Below are positions 33,304-44,902 of a DNA stretch of 64,000 nucleotides, one piece after another (the first letter of the stretch is position 1; every line of letters starts with the position of its first letter). Where the stretch lies: positions 124,001 through 188,000 of the forward strand of contig WACJ01000331.1 of assembly GCA_008973525.1 (NCBI GenBank), read 5' to 3'. A model generated the notes under the pieces. It worked only from the letters and a program-made list of their open reading frames with translations, ran no database searches and had not been told where the DNA came from. Made by a program: the position numbers and the translations under genes. The stretch is from Stenopsyche tienmushanensis. Lineage: Eukaryota; Arthropoda; Insecta; Trichoptera; Stenopsychidae.

Positions 33304-33433
33304 GTAAGTATTTTTTCTTTTTAATAAAATTATTTTTGCGTGCAATAATTATAAGTGGTTTTATTGAAAGAAACGAATCTGAATCATATTCAAAGTGTCT
33401 ATATTTGTCAATATATAAGTTACCTTATTATGT

Positions 33434-33515
33434 CAAGAACTGTCGTAAGGTCGTTCTCGACCTTGGGTACACGCTCAGGCATGTGGTGGGCCCCCAGTCC
33501 CCCCCCTTTTTTTTA
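33434..33515 (+). mobile_element. 82-bp 3' end of the R1-clade LINE with 12-bp target duplication
   Basis: CGTTCTCGACCTTGGGTACA to GGGCCCCCAGTCCCCCCC then eight T matches the last about 80 bp of R1 copies A and B (minus strand near 53058-53140 and 51409-51490). The perfect duplication ACCTTATTATGT flanks it at 33422-33433 and 33516-33527. It is an extremely 5'-truncated insertion, in plus orientation, outside rDNA. Confidence 0.85.
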
Positions 33516-33529
33516 ACCTTATTATGTAA

Positions 33530-34750
33530 TGTTATCTACACCCATCTTTCGCTTAACACGGAAGATTGGTTCTGCCAGATCGCTATGCTAAGCGAAATCA
33601 TGTCAAACGAGACTAACAAATGTATGAAATAGAGGGGATAGGTTTTTTTTAGAGATATTAAGAAAAAGCAAGTATTAGCAACTTATAAAAATTTATTGAT
33701 ATATAATGATACGGATAAAATATATTATTCAGTGTCACTATCACTAGAGGATATTAATATTGACATGGCTAATTATCATTATCATTACTACTTTCAATTA
33801 AATTTTCTGTTATTCTCCATCGTTGTTTAACGCATTCCGCGCCACGTCCACCGTATATGGTAGACGTGGTGCAAGATAAATTGATTTTGGTAAATCATTT
33901 GATTTTTACGATGCACAGACTTGGAGTACATATAATACATTTTATAAACATCGCTCACTAGTAAACGTATTCGACAATTTCGCCAAAATAAAATAAAATC
34001 ACATAAAATAATGTGTTTTGTCTACAGAATAGTTATTTTTAATAGAAGATTTTTAAATTGAAAAACGTGGAACCTTCGTATTGTGCACGTATATTATCCT
34101 CTATGATTACATTATGATTTTTCTCAGTAAATACACCATGTAATGAAATGAATCTTTTTGAGATTTATTATGGAACTCTTATATACTAAAAAAAAAAATC
34201 GTAATTTAAAAAAATATATATTATATCATTTTTAAAGTATCAAAATGACATGTCAAAAAAGATGCTAGTCACTTTTTTTTTGTTACGTATGCATTAGTGT
34301 ACGATGAATAAATAATATAAAAGTAAATATAAACTGCAAAACTTTTTCGGGAATGTTTTATTTTAGCATACATATTAATACAAAATAAAAATATATTAAA
34401 AACAAAAAATAAATAAAATAAAATAGAACAACAAAAAAGGTAAACATCTTAAATTATGTTATACAATTACATTCATTTGTTTCTACAAACTAATTTATTT
34501 TCAGTCAGTGTTTATATAATGTAAATCAGGAACTTGTCATCGTTTTGTTTGCATTTGTTGTCGGATTTTACAATATGGGGCTTGACATATTTTTAATTGT
34601 TTATTTAATTCAGCCAATCACTCTGTTGAAGAATCGCATTGAATAAAATATGTTTCTAAATCTTTAAACAACTCTAGTCCTTTATTTAATTTTTCTGTTG
34701 TTTTTAACTTCTAACTTCTACTGTCTAGTGTTCTTAACTTTCATTGATTT
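33530..34750. other. A/T-rich interval without recognised genes
   Basis: TTTAACGCATTCCGCGCCAC at 33827 with the short palindrome CCACCGTATATGGTAG nearby resembles a TTAA-type MITE end. The remainder shows no motif. Confidence 0.4.
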
Positions 34751-34759
34751 CCTCTGATC

Positions 34760-36410
34760 TGTTTCATCTGTTTCCCCACCCAAAGATTGAGCTATATTTA
34801 TTATTTGCTCATTTTCATTCATTAATGAAATTGATCTGGATTGTTTCAATACGATTTCGGGCCAAATACATCTCCAGCATGCATTTAAAGTAGAGGATTT
34901 CATCTCTTTGACACAGGAGTTAATAATTTGAATACAATTTAACATTGAAAAATCTTTCCATGTTTTTAACACATTAACCGCGGGAAACGAGAATCCTCGT
35001 ACTATTGAAACCATGCACGTAGCGCGGGACATGAGGATTCTCATATTTACAAATTCAATACGTTAACCACGGAAAATACGAAAACTCATTCACAAAATTT
35101 ACTTATATGCTAAAATTTAGTTTTAACATGTTTTTTTCCCTTCCAAGAAGTATCGAATCTTAAGACATATGTTTCGAATTCGGCACGATGATTTTTTTTC
35201 CGCACATGACATTTATCTTTTTTGCTCTTAAATTGATTATTGGTTTAATTTTACGTGAACCGTCGTGTCTTTCGTTTTGTTTCATAATAAAATATAAAAT
35301 ATTTTTTGCAAGCCGTGTCCCGATATTAACATAAGAACATAAGAATAATTAAGTGTTTTAAGCATGTAATAATTTTTTTTTTTGGTTTTGGTGCCTATGG
35401 ATGTAATCTATAGATATTGATGAGTACAAATCAAAAAAAAGTATTAAGATATGTTAAAAACTTTGAAAGTTACGCGTATTTTAGTGAGAATTTAAAAAAA
35501 TGACAGTACTGTAAAAAATTACTCGCGCTAGAGTATATGCAGTTTGCGCAATCAGCCAGCTGGTATTGTGTTAATAATGTGTAGTTGGAATTGGTATCTA
35601 ATTTGTCTACAATTAATTTAAATGTATGGCGTATATAATTTGATTTGAAAGCTTTAATTATACCTTGATCTAATGGCTGAATTAACGATGTCGTGTTTGT
35701 GTGTTTGTGTTGTGGTACAAATATAACTTTTACATTCGGATGATATAGATCTTTTGGATAACTAGGCGCATTATCAATAATTAACAAAATTTTAAAATGA
35801 GATTTTTTCTGTGTGTATATTTTTGGACATCAGGAACGAAGTAATTATAAAACCAATCTTTAAGTATAACTTGTGTCACCCATGCTTTTTTATTAGCCCT
35901 CCAATACACAAAAAAATTCTAAATTGATTCCTTTCATTGCACATGGTTTTAAGCACGGTTAATAATTAACAGCTTCGTCAAAAAATCTCCTGAAGCATTA
36001 CTGCAAAGGAGTAACGTAATTCGATATTTTGAAACTTTGAGGCCAGGAGCAGATTTCTCTGTTTTAGATATGAACATTCATTGTAGCATCTTTTTCCAAT
36101 TTAGACCCGTCTCATCAGTGTTAAACACTTGGTCTGCTGTATAACCTTCCGTTTGTATAATTGTCTTAAATTGATTTATAAAAATATTAGCAGCATCTAG
36201 GACGGCTGAAGAACTGAAGAACCTTGTATTTTGATATTATGTAAAGAAAATTGTCTTTTAAATCCTCCAAACCATCCATTACTAGCGGTAAATGTTTCTT
36301 TAGAGTCACATTCTTTTTCTTTTAAGTATTCAAATAATTTGATTACTTTTCTTTAAATCAGATGTCCATCCAGGGGTACATTTTTTTGATGACAATCTTC
36401 AATCCATATT
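34760..36410 (-). pseudogene. Tigger transposase, decayed, with an insertion
   Basis: Reading down the minus strand: VIKLFEYLKEKECDSKETFT and ASNGWFGGFKRQFSLHNIKI (DNA-binding domain, about 36350-36240), then a stop-rich core. Next come MLIIDNAPSYPKDLYHPNVK and TTSLIQPLDQGIIKAFKSNY (35787-35640, second and third catalytic regions). After a TTAA-flanked insertion come VLKTWKDFSMLNCIQIINSC and VKEMKSSTLNACWRCIWPEI (34980-34840). Same family as 3083-3368. Inactive. Confidence 0.85.
34978..35453. mobile_element. TTAA-flanked insertion (piggyBac-type) inside Tigger remnant
   Basis: TTAA at 34974-34977 and 35454-35457 bound 476 bp of non-Tigger sequence. Removing it and one TTAA rejoins the Tigger frame as KVFNVLKTWKDF. 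The left end CCGCGGGAAACGAGAATCC recurs, diverged, at 35067 (CCACGGAAAATACGAAAACTC after a TTAA), so it may be compound. The right end does not obviously mirror the left. Confidence 0.55.
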
Positions 36411-36487
36411 ATTATACATATTACATAAATAAATACTTTTATTATTTGAAATTAAAATGTTTGAAAGTCCCTGAACGGCTCATTAAA

Positions 36488-36565
36488 AATCGTGTAAATC
36501 GATTAAGTTGATGATTAATGGTTCGACAGCTATAAAAGTATGGTCTTATCTCTCGAATGTTATGA
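36488..36565 (+). repeat. repeat with TATA-like core, copy 2
   Basis: TTAATGGTTCGACAGCTATAA and GTATGGTCTTATCTC match 26488-26580. Flanking 36410-36480 and 36570-36900 show nothing recognised. Confidence 0.6.
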
Positions 36566-36920
36566 CAAAAACATAATTGTCTGTTATTAGAAGGACCGCT
36601 GCAAAAAATCGGAGATTTATATAGAGAAAAAGCAGGTATTGAAGTGTTCCTTGTTGCAAGTTCGACTGTATATGTAAAGCTATTGGGTTTCCATAAATAA
36701 ATAAACTCGAGGCCGAATATTTTTATTCTTGTAATTGATTTATGAGCCTTAGCAACGCTTTTATTTGAATTTATTCGAAAATGTTAATTGATTGTCATTT
36801 GTTTTATAGTCCTTGATGAGCATTCGCTCGCTGGCGCTGGTCGTAGGTGGCTGTGCTATACGTGGCCATTGCTCCCCACTCACCAGTGTGATTGTGCTGC
36901 TTGATTGTGTCTCCGACGGT

Positions 36921-37467
36921 ATCAGGTTGAACTTTCTCGACAACGTGCTCTTGGCCTCTTCTGGTAGGCTACGAGTGAAAACACCAATCAAGTATGTGAA
37001 TATTGATATTGCTTAGATCATAAGAACACTTTCCGCCGCTTTCCGGCTCGTTTTTTTTGGTTTTTACGTAATATATATAGATGTATTTTATATTGCAACA
37101 ATAACATTTAAGATCGCCGCTCCGTCCGTGTTCGATCGCTGTTACTCCATTTCTTGTTCCTCAACATTGCGCTTAATGCCATTGTGATTCTGCTGCTCTC
37201 GCCGTTTCCGGCGATATCCCGGACGCCTGGATCGGACCTCCGGTTGAACTTTCTCGACGACGTGCTCGTGGCTTCCGGGCCGTCCTGCTGGCGGTTCTGT
37301 TAGGCTACGAGTGAAGACACCAATCAAGTATTGTGAATATTGACATTGCTTAGATCATAAGGAAACTTTCTGCCGCTTTCCGGCTCGTTATTTTCAAGTT
37401 TTTTACGTAATATATATCTATGTATTTTGTATCGCAAAAATAACATTTAAGATCACCGCTCCGGCCG
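36921..37467. repeat. tandem direct repeat, two units about 317-340 bp apart
   Basis: Unit 1 (36921-37127) and unit 2 (37238-37467) share GGTTGAACTTTCTCGAC, GTAGGCTACGAGTGAA (TTAGGCTACGAGTGAA in unit 2), TTGCTTAGATCATAAG, CTTTCCGGCTCGTT and ACATTTAAGATC in order. Unit 2 has a GC-rich 20-bp addition. Function unknown; two ends of a small LTR-like element is one possibility. Confidence 0.7.
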
Positions 37468-38303
37468 ATACATTTCGGCGGGCTTTATAAATCGCGGTCG
37501 GCAGCCCAATTTATTGGGTTGTTTTGTATCGTTGCTCTGTGTTTCTGTTGTAATCCTTTCACTGTTAATTTGGGAAATTGATGAGGTTGATTTCCCACCT
37601 CTTCGCTTGCATTTTGGTTAAATTTAACTAGTTAAATTAGTCTTATAAGTATTTTTACGCCAATTATTGTATGCGGCTTGATAGTCCCTGCGCGCTGCTC
37701 GCCGAGCCTAATTTGTAGAGATACATGTTTTATTTTTTGTATATCTATTTTTTGTGATATCTATTTTTTAAAAAATAGCGTTTATATTCTTGAATTTAGC
37801 GTTTTGGAGCAAATAAAATAACACATTTTAGCATCTATTTAGCGTCTATTTCTTAAACACAAATTTGAAGTTAAATAGTCTAATTTAAACATAATTTGCA
37901 AAAGATATACATACATATATTGTAAAAAACATTTGAAATTATTTAAAAATAGAAAAACATCAATTAAACTCACATAATTATTAAAATTTATCATCGAGCA
38001 TGTTTCTGTTGACGATTCTTTCAATCTAGTACGTCGATCGTTCACAATTAAATTATATGAACTGAAAAACCTTTCTACATCAACACTAATTGCAGGACAC
38101 CAAATTGATTGAATGGCTGCATTGCCGAATTCTTCGTGGTTTTCCCACTTAACTAATTTTGTGAGCCCAGCATTTAAAATGTAGCATTTTATTTCCAATT
38201 AAAAGACTGATACTTTTATGGCACGCAATCATATAGGTCGCCAAGTCCGAGACAAATCCTAATATGTCCGAATATGAAATTTCATATTCTTTGAGAGTAT
38301 CTA

Positions 38304-39418
38304 CAGGCGGACCTCAACTTTCGCACATGATTGGTTCCTGAAAATGTGTGCGAAAGTTAAATGTTCGAAAGTAGAGGGATGTAAAAAAGACACCAAAAAT
38401 TGTACTTTAAAATTTTTATTTATTAAAAATTACTAACTAAATACGTACTAAATATTATATTTTCTTAATGAACTTGTCAAGAGTTAGTTGTATTTTACTA
38501 TTTTTTTTTCTTCATAGAGTTCTGTAACATGCAGTACTATTATGAATCGCCTTACGCACTTGGGATATGCGTTCTCCACTGGGATCACATTCTTCCATAA
38601 TATTCAAAAATTTCTCAAAATGTGTAAAAGCTTCGTTCATGGTTTTTATTGTTAGAGTCTTGATGATTTCTTTTGGTTCTTCTTCCTCACTTTCAATTTT
38701 TATATTATTTTGTTCTCTTGTCGGTCCATTAGAAATTCATTGATCAAGGGTTCAGAATGAGATTCAATCATCTCATTAACATCTTTACTGTTAACATCTA
38801 GGTTTAGTTCGTTCATTAGATGAACTTATTTCAAGTGTGATGGTTTCTGGAGTTCCATCAAAATGTATGAATTCACTCATCATTTGTGGGCATAATTGCT
38901 TCCATGAACCTTTCATTGTTGACTCTTTTATTTCAGCCCATGCGTCTCCAATATTGTTTATTTCGTTCCATATGTTATAATTCTTCCAGAAATCTTTTAA
39001 TGTGGGCCCACTTTCCATGTCAGTTTCCTTGATAGCCTGATTCATTATCGACCGCATATAATATCGTTTAAACGTAGCTATCACCGTTTGGTCCATGGGT
39101 TGTATGAGACACGTAGTGTTGGGGGGAAGAAACACAACATTGATTTCTGGGTATAAATTTTGTAGAGATTTTGGGTATCCTGGAGCATTATCTAAGATAA
39201 ATAATGCTTTAAATGGTAGATTATTGATTTCACAATAATGTTTTACTGCTGGTACTAAATGTGAAGTGAACCAATCTTTAACTATTAAAGCAGTAGCCCA
39301 AGCTTTTTTATTGGATTTCCAAATGACTGGAAGCAATTTTTTGAAAAACGATTTTTCAAAAATGTGCGAAATAGCGAATTGTGCGAAAGTCGAATGTGCG
39401 AAAGTTGAGGTCCGCCTG
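38304..39418 (-). mobile_element. 1115-bp Tigger element with TA target duplication
   Basis: Perfect inverted ends of about 25 bp start CAGGCGGACCTCAACTTTCG (38304) and end GTTGAGGTCCGCCTG (39418). TA duplications lie at 38302-38303 and 39419-39420. Subterminal GTGCGAAAGT words recur in both ends. It is short for the family because the DNA-binding and first catalytic regions are deleted. The unoccupied target is preserved in hAT copy 1 at 189-190. Confidence 0.97.
38791..39336 (-). pseudogene. Tigger transposase C-terminal half
   Basis: An open 181-codon frame: WKSNKKAWATALIVKDWFTS, FKALFILDNAPGYPKSL (second catalytic Asp, about residue 48), then VVFLPPNTTCLIQPMDQTVI with ATFKRYYMR (third region, about residues 70-95). 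The usual VDETG first-Asp region and the CENP-B-like DNA-binding domains are missing, so it cannot act alone although the remaining frame is uninterrupted. Confidence 0.9.
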
Positions 39419-39779
39419 TACTATTTGCGAACATATAGTAGCATTTGCCACATTCAAAAAATTACATGATGCCAAGTAGACACTTTGTTCACTGGCAGGT
39501 AGCATTGTTTTAAATAAAACAGCAAAAACACACCGCCCTTGTCTGAAGTTTCATCGACCACTGTTACGATATGTATGTTTTTAATTTTCTCCATGACTTC
39601 TTTCTTCATATCTGCTCTACATAATGGAACATACGTTCTTTTTAATTGATCTGCACATGAAAAATCACTCGATCCCTGCACATATTTCCTTTTTTTTATT
39701 TTTATTTTATTTTTTTAATTTCATTTTATTTGAAAATATTCTTCTATTGGATTATAATGACAATAGTCGAATAGCCTAC

Positions 39780-40800
39780 TGACCTACTAGTGAGCTCAGC
39801 AATGGCTGGCGTTGAACAGCTGATCGTGTACCGCTTCAGCGGTTTTGCTGTGATTGGGCGCCGCCGACACGCCCCAGACAGGGAAGATGGCGCGCACAAA
39901 ATGGCGCCCAGGCGCGCCCCGCAGATTGATTGGCCGCAAGCAGATCGGCTCCTCCCACCGCGCGCACACGGATGTGCGTCGGCAGGGTCCGAGCGATGGT
40001 CCTTCCAGGAATTGCTGGCTTTCACTTCGAATGTTCCAGACGCCTCTGCCACGTGTTGCACAAAATTTATAGTTTTGCACTGTCGCGCCACGCACTGGAT
40101 CAGAAATCCGGGTTGATCGATCCCGCGGTTGGATGGTTAAAAGACGCACCGAGAGTGTTGTTATACAGATATGTGCTCGATTTTTGCCGCGTATAAATGA
40201 AATTTAATTAAGATTGATAATGGTCCATGGAGTTTTTGATGGTGCTTGGTTTAGTTCGACACAATTCAATGAGTTAATGAAATAAGAAAAAGGGGGTAGT
40301 GTCACTGGCTATTGTTCCATGGTTGCACTATGGTCTCATCGCTATGCATCGAGAGTTGCTCATATGATTATTGACGGAAGCGTTGATTCCCGAGGCTCTG
40401 AGAGCCTGATCGTCACACAGATTGAGGGCACTACAAGAGCCGAGCGCGATGGCGGTTGGCTCCTCCCTTAGCTTGTTTCCAAGATGGCCGGGCGAGGTGT
40501 CGCGGCGGCTCGTGATTGGCCGCAGTCGGCTTCGCTCCTCCCTCTTTTGCGCTGCAGAGTGACCCCGGCGTCGATCCTTCCCGGAATTGTACGGTATTTG
40601 GCGTCGGTCCGATTTCTCTTCGTGTCTTCAATGCTTCCGCTCAGCGTTATCGCTTCGTACCGCCACGCGGTCTCCGCGTGTTACGCCAAAGTATGGAGAA
40701 ATTTTTAGATTTAGCACTATCGTGCTCGCGAAAAGATCAATCGGTTCCGGCGGACAGCGCGAGTGCTCTGATGGTTTCGTAATTTCTCTAGCACTTAGGA
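39780..40800. promoter_or_regulatory. two diverged GC-rich promoter-like modules
   Basis: Module 1 (39880-40075) and module 2 (40478-40740) share AAGATGGC (39884, 40481), GATTGGCCGCA (39928, 40514), GCTCCTCCC, CCTTCC(A/C)GGAATTG and AGCACTAT/TGCACTGT-like words in the same order, offset near 590 bp. AAGATGGC resembles a YY1 site and ATTGG an inverted CCAAT box. No reading frame shared by both modules is convincing. Function is inferred from motif content only. Confidence 0.4.
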
Positions 40801-41350
40801 TTCCGGAGATATCAAGTATATTAAAAGCGCGCACGATTATTTTTATTAACCCTTTTAGTGCCGGGCTAAATAGAGGTGCCTATGCGAGAAAAACCAGCCG
40901 AATTTTACAGTTTTACAAGGATTCGGGAAAATGTTTATAAAAACCAAACGAGGAACAATATTTACATGATTCAAAAAACTATATATTGTGGATGAAATAC
41001 AGAACAAAATAATGACACTAGTTTTTTTTGTATTCAATTAAAATTTTAGAAAAAACAAAATTATAAATGTTTATAAATAAAGTAAAAGTTGAGTTCTCTT
41101 ATACAAAACATTTGCATATACAAACAGTCATCTTTCCATCATAATTTTATATGGGTCAATTATTATGAAGTATATACTTTGCATTTCCAATGCATTTTGT
41201 AACAAAATAAACAAAACTACATAACAAAAATAAAACATAACTCGAAGGTACATGGTAGGCGCCAGGCGGATTATCTCTTTCGACATATGTAATTGGTATA
41301 GGTAATATAACATTGCTGAAACAAAATTATGTTGTCATAAATATTTATAT
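40800..41350. other. A/T-rich interval with a TTAA-type element end
   Basis: TTAACCCTTTTAGTGCCGGGC at 40848 looks like a piggyBac-type terminus. No partner end was found. Otherwise unrecognised. Confidence 0.4.
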
Positions 41351-43561
41351 TTATTCGGTCTGGGAATTCTCCCATCTGTTTTGCCACTCGCGGGTGGCCG
41401 CCTCCATCGCCCACTTCTTGAGCTCATCTTTAGTCTCCAAGTCCTTAGTTTCGTCCTCTTTCAGATACGTGCTCCCCACCACGATGGGGAGGCCTTTCCG
41501 CCACCTGTAGGTGGCCGCATTAACTTGAAGTTTTAGATCGATTGGGAGCACCCCCGCAAGGACGGGGAGTGCCTCAGAAGCGACCGTTTTGTACGCTCTG
41601 GTTAGCTGGATCAGCGGTAGTCTCTGTGCAGCGTTCATTTTCTTTATCGACGTCTTTTTGTGGCCCGCTCGTCCTAGCCTGTGCGCCCAGGCGCCCGCCG
41701 CGTACGTGGCGATACTGACGTATATCGCCTCATAGGCGGTGCGGAGGTCTTTGCCTCTTAGGCCCCAGTCGTCCCCGGCCATTCTCGTCATTTTCCCGTA
41801 GGCTCTGCTCGCCTTTTCGCCCGCTACGACCGCATTCTTGCCGAAGGTGCAGCTCCTCTGGATGACCACGCCCAGGTACAGAGTCTCGTCTCGGAATGGT
41901 ACTCGTAAGTTATTGAGGAAGATACGCGGGAGAGTCTTCATGTATCTCACTGTGTTTATGTTGGGCCCGCCTCTTAGTACCATGGCCGTTGATTTGCCCG
42001 GCGCGAAAGTTAACTTGTTCAACTGGCTCCAATCCCAGAGCAGGGCGCACGCCTCGTTCGCTCTCCTTTCGGCCTCTCTGATGGTGTCGCCTCCGACTGT
42101 CAGGGTGAGGTCGTCAGCATATGCCACCAGGCTGCATTCCTCTGGCAGCTGGATGTCGAACACGTCGTCTAGTAGGATGTTCCATAACAGTGGTCCCAGT
42201 ACCGAACCCTGGGGGCAGCCTTTCGAGAGTTTTCTCTTGAATATGTCCTCGCCGACCTGGGCCATTATCCATCTATTAGACAGGTAACTTTTAATGATCT
42301 CAACTATGTTGGGCTGAACGCCTCTGGATTTTAGTTTCTTGATTATCATTGGCCACCAGGCGTTGTCGAAGGCACCCTGAAAGTCGAGGAACACCGCGTA
42401 GACGAAGAATGGGGTCTTTTTTTCTGCGACGCTGAGGACGCAGTTTATCGCATCGACCGTGGACCTGCCTGGTCTAAAGCCAAATTGCCTCTTCGAAAGC
42501 GGGGAGGTTCCCTCGTAGATGGTGTTAAGTCGGCTGGCGATTACTTTTTCAAATATTTTGCCCAGGATTGGAAGAAGGACGATGATTCGGTAGGCCTTTG
42601 GGTCGCTCGCGGGTTTATCTGTCTTGGCTTTTGGCAGCGTAACCGCTAATCCAATCTTCCAGCAATCCGGGAACGTGCCGCTCCGGAAACACTCCTTGAA
42701 AACGTGGCACAGGTCCAGGTCGATTTTTGCGTATGCCCGCTTGATGATTCTGCCATCGAGTCTGTCTGGGCCCGGGGTCTTGGTCGGGTTTAGCGCTTTG
42801 ACGATGTCCTCGATCTCCTCTAGGTTAGGAGCATCTGCGTTCTGCGTGTTGTGGCAGGCCTCCAACTCGACGCCGCTTCTTATTAGGCGATGGACCGGCA
42901 GGTCCTCCTCCGGCATGTCGTGCGGCAGAAGGGTGTCTATCAGGAATTGCATTGATTGCATCATTAAGGTGGCGATTATCTCAGTTGTTGGGTCCTTGAT
43001 GCCGGAACAGACTTTTCTGGCTCCCATGGCTAGCGCTTTGTAGGCGGGGCCCCATGGGCCCGGCCTGCCCTGATCGCTGACAAACTCTCCAGGAGTTTCT
43101 TTTTGCCTGGGCGATGCTTTTCCTGAGTACCCCAGCCAGTCTGGCTCTTTCTGCTCTTAGTGCGTTAGTGTCGTAAGCGCCATTTTTCTTGGCCAGCTGC
43201 CACTTCCTTCTGGCCCTTCTGAGGAGTGCTCTATTTAGAGATATGTCGGTATTCCACCACGGGGGCTGCACTATTCTCGGAGTGGAGGCGCGGCCAAGTC
43301 CCGTCTCCGCGGCTTCTATTATTGCCGCATTTAACGCGTTTGCAGCGGGTTCCGCCCCACCCGCTCGGCAGATCTCTAGGCAGTCTAGTGTTTCAGTCTA
43401 GTGTTCCATTTTCGCTGCCAGGGGTTCATCTAGTTCCTCGATACACTTTCGGGAGCGGAATCTTCTGGGTAGGGCTGATGATGATGCAGCTGTCCGGGTC
43501 CTCTCTCGTGCCGTGATGTCAAACGTTAGCAGGTTGTGGTCAGAGCTGACCAGATGCTCTC
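41351..43561 (-). pseudogene. R1-clade LINE ORF2, downstream part (RT), element EF
   Basis: The long frame 43027-41351 (558 codons) holds the reverse transcriptase: PGPDRLDGRIIKRAYAKIDL, FGFRPGRSTVDAIN, FLDFQGAFDNAWWPMI, LSKGCPQGSVLGPLLWNILL and the catalytic AYADDLTLTV. Before it, in another frame, are EHLVSSDHNLLTFDI (43561) and ALLRRARRKWQLAKKNGAYD, the end of the endonuclease and linker. The frame stops at NSQTE, 3' truncated: the C-terminal CCHC region present in copies A and B is absent. The upstream part of the same element is at 47050-47487, displaced by a Jockey insertion. Confidence 0.9.
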
Positions 43562-44033
43562 TTTTTTTTTTTATTTATTAATTTTTGGAGGTTGTGACCT
43601 TAGGGCCAATGCCTCCCTGATTTTACATGATTTGTCTTTAATGACCATAATTGTTAGTATTTACATTATTTAGATAAAAGCTATATAATAAAGCATCTTA
43701 ACACGTATCGTGCCGCGTCGGGCACCGGTGCCCGATGACGATTGTTACCAGTGCGCCGTGGCAGGCACCGGTGACTGATGGCACTCGATTTAGTAAAATA
43801 GTCTCTGTGCGCCGTCAGTTACACATTTAACAGTTTTTAATATATAATCTGATAGACATGGTGTTCCTGAACAAGCGGAACACCCGAACTTTTTTTTTTA
43901 AAAAACCATATCCAAAAAAACGATAGGTATATTCCATGTTCTTCTTCTACGAGATTTTTATAATTAAACATTTACAATATACTAATTTAGATGAATGTAT
44001 GCATATTTTATCATGTTATAAATACGTTTTAGA

Positions 44034-44073
44034 TTAAAAAAGAGTTAAAAAAGTTTCTTTAACTCTTTTTTAA
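44034..44073. repeat. perfect 16-bp inverted repeat with 8-base loop
   Basis: TTAAAAAAGAGTTAAA (44034-44049) and TTTAACTCTTTTTTAA (44058-44073) around AAAGTTTC, inside piggyBac copy 2 near its 3' end. It could be a subterminal transposase site or simply an A/T palindrome. Confidence 0.85.
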
Positions 44074-44218
44074 CCTAAAACTTTTTAACTCTTTTTTTTC
44101 GACACACACATTAGATCATGAACATTATTTGCTAGTTTTATAATACAAAACAATAGAATAATAAATTTAAAATAATATATGATTAAAAAAATAGGCTCTA
44201 TGTATAAGATACTGTATA

Positions 44219-44767
44219 AATGAATTAAATATTTCTATGTACTATATTGAAACACGCTAAACATAGATGTTGAAAACCATTACACCCCCCACAATACGTT
44301 ACAACCTGTTTGGTTTTATTCCTTGCAAATTTTCTTCCAATGTTGCAATTTAATTTATAGCACCTGGTGCAGCAACGACGAACATTTCGAGATGAATCAT
44401 CTTTTTTTCAAAAGTTCATGGCGCGATCGTCTTGCAATGATAGATGATGCCGTTTTTTGGATTTCATATATTGCCGAAAAGAGATTCTTCCTCGAAAAGG
44501 TATCATGCTTTCGTCAACACAGACATATTCTCGTGGTTCATAATATTTTTTATAATTGATATTGAGATCATCGAAAATATTGTTAATTTTTGCTAACCGA
44601 TCTTCTGGGTTTGCAGTGGAATTATCCGCAAAATGTATCATTTGGAGCAAAATCATTATACTTTGTGGAAATTTCTGCCTGAAATGAATGTCTTTGCTCC
44701 AATATAAATAAATACTGTGTAGTTTGACGATCCAAATAATTAAATCAAAAAACCTCTTCATTTCCAA
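44219..44767 (-). pseudogene. piggyBac transposase, internally deleted (copy 2)
   Basis: Frame 44767-44408 has SIYLYWSKDIHFRQKFPQSI, EYVCVDESMIPFRGRISFRQ (first catalytic Asp) and YMKSKKRHH, then jumps directly to the cysteine-rich C-terminal domain RRCCTRCYKLNCNIGRK with KTKQVVTYCGGCNGF (about 44375-44285). The catalytic region between them is deleted, so the product could at most bind DNA. Confidence 0.85.
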
Positions 44768-44902
44768 CTTATTTGTCGGCGATCAAGAACGTGATCTGGA
44801 TGATATTCGTTGAGTTATTCCTTCAATCACTTGATCAGCATATCAATTTGATTGACATTAAATGAACCGTGATCAATATGCCAATAAGTCATGTGCAAAG
44901 AG

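Larger units (their letters stand above)
37839..39681 (-). pseudogene. hAT transposase remnant (copy 2), interrupted
   Basis: The upstream piece (39681-39454) has SCADQLKRTYVPLCRADMKK and VTVVDETSDKGG-like sequence. After the Tigger the frame resumes through KLVKWENHEEFGNAAIQSIW and SVDVERFFSSYNLIVNDRRT (38198-37839). The central transposase region is lost at the same junction as in copy 1. Confidence 0.75.
37716..39700 (-). mobile_element. internally deleted hAT element, copy 2, split by a Tigger
   Basis: Left edge TAGAGATACATGTTTT at 37716 is the inverse of the right end of copy 1. Bases 37735-38300 and 39421-39681 match copy 1 (1-755) in inverse orientation. The right edge was not identified. 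Confidence 0.8.

Noticed and set aside
39796..40149. Frames of 108-117 codons on both strands in GC-rich module 1.
   Set aside because: Overlapping open frames on both strands from GC composition; module 2 does not preserve any of them.
43562..43572. T run as a second example of a poly(T)-tailed LINE.
   Set aside because: In the sense of the Jockey element (minus strand) it is a normal poly(A) tail preceded by AATAAA.
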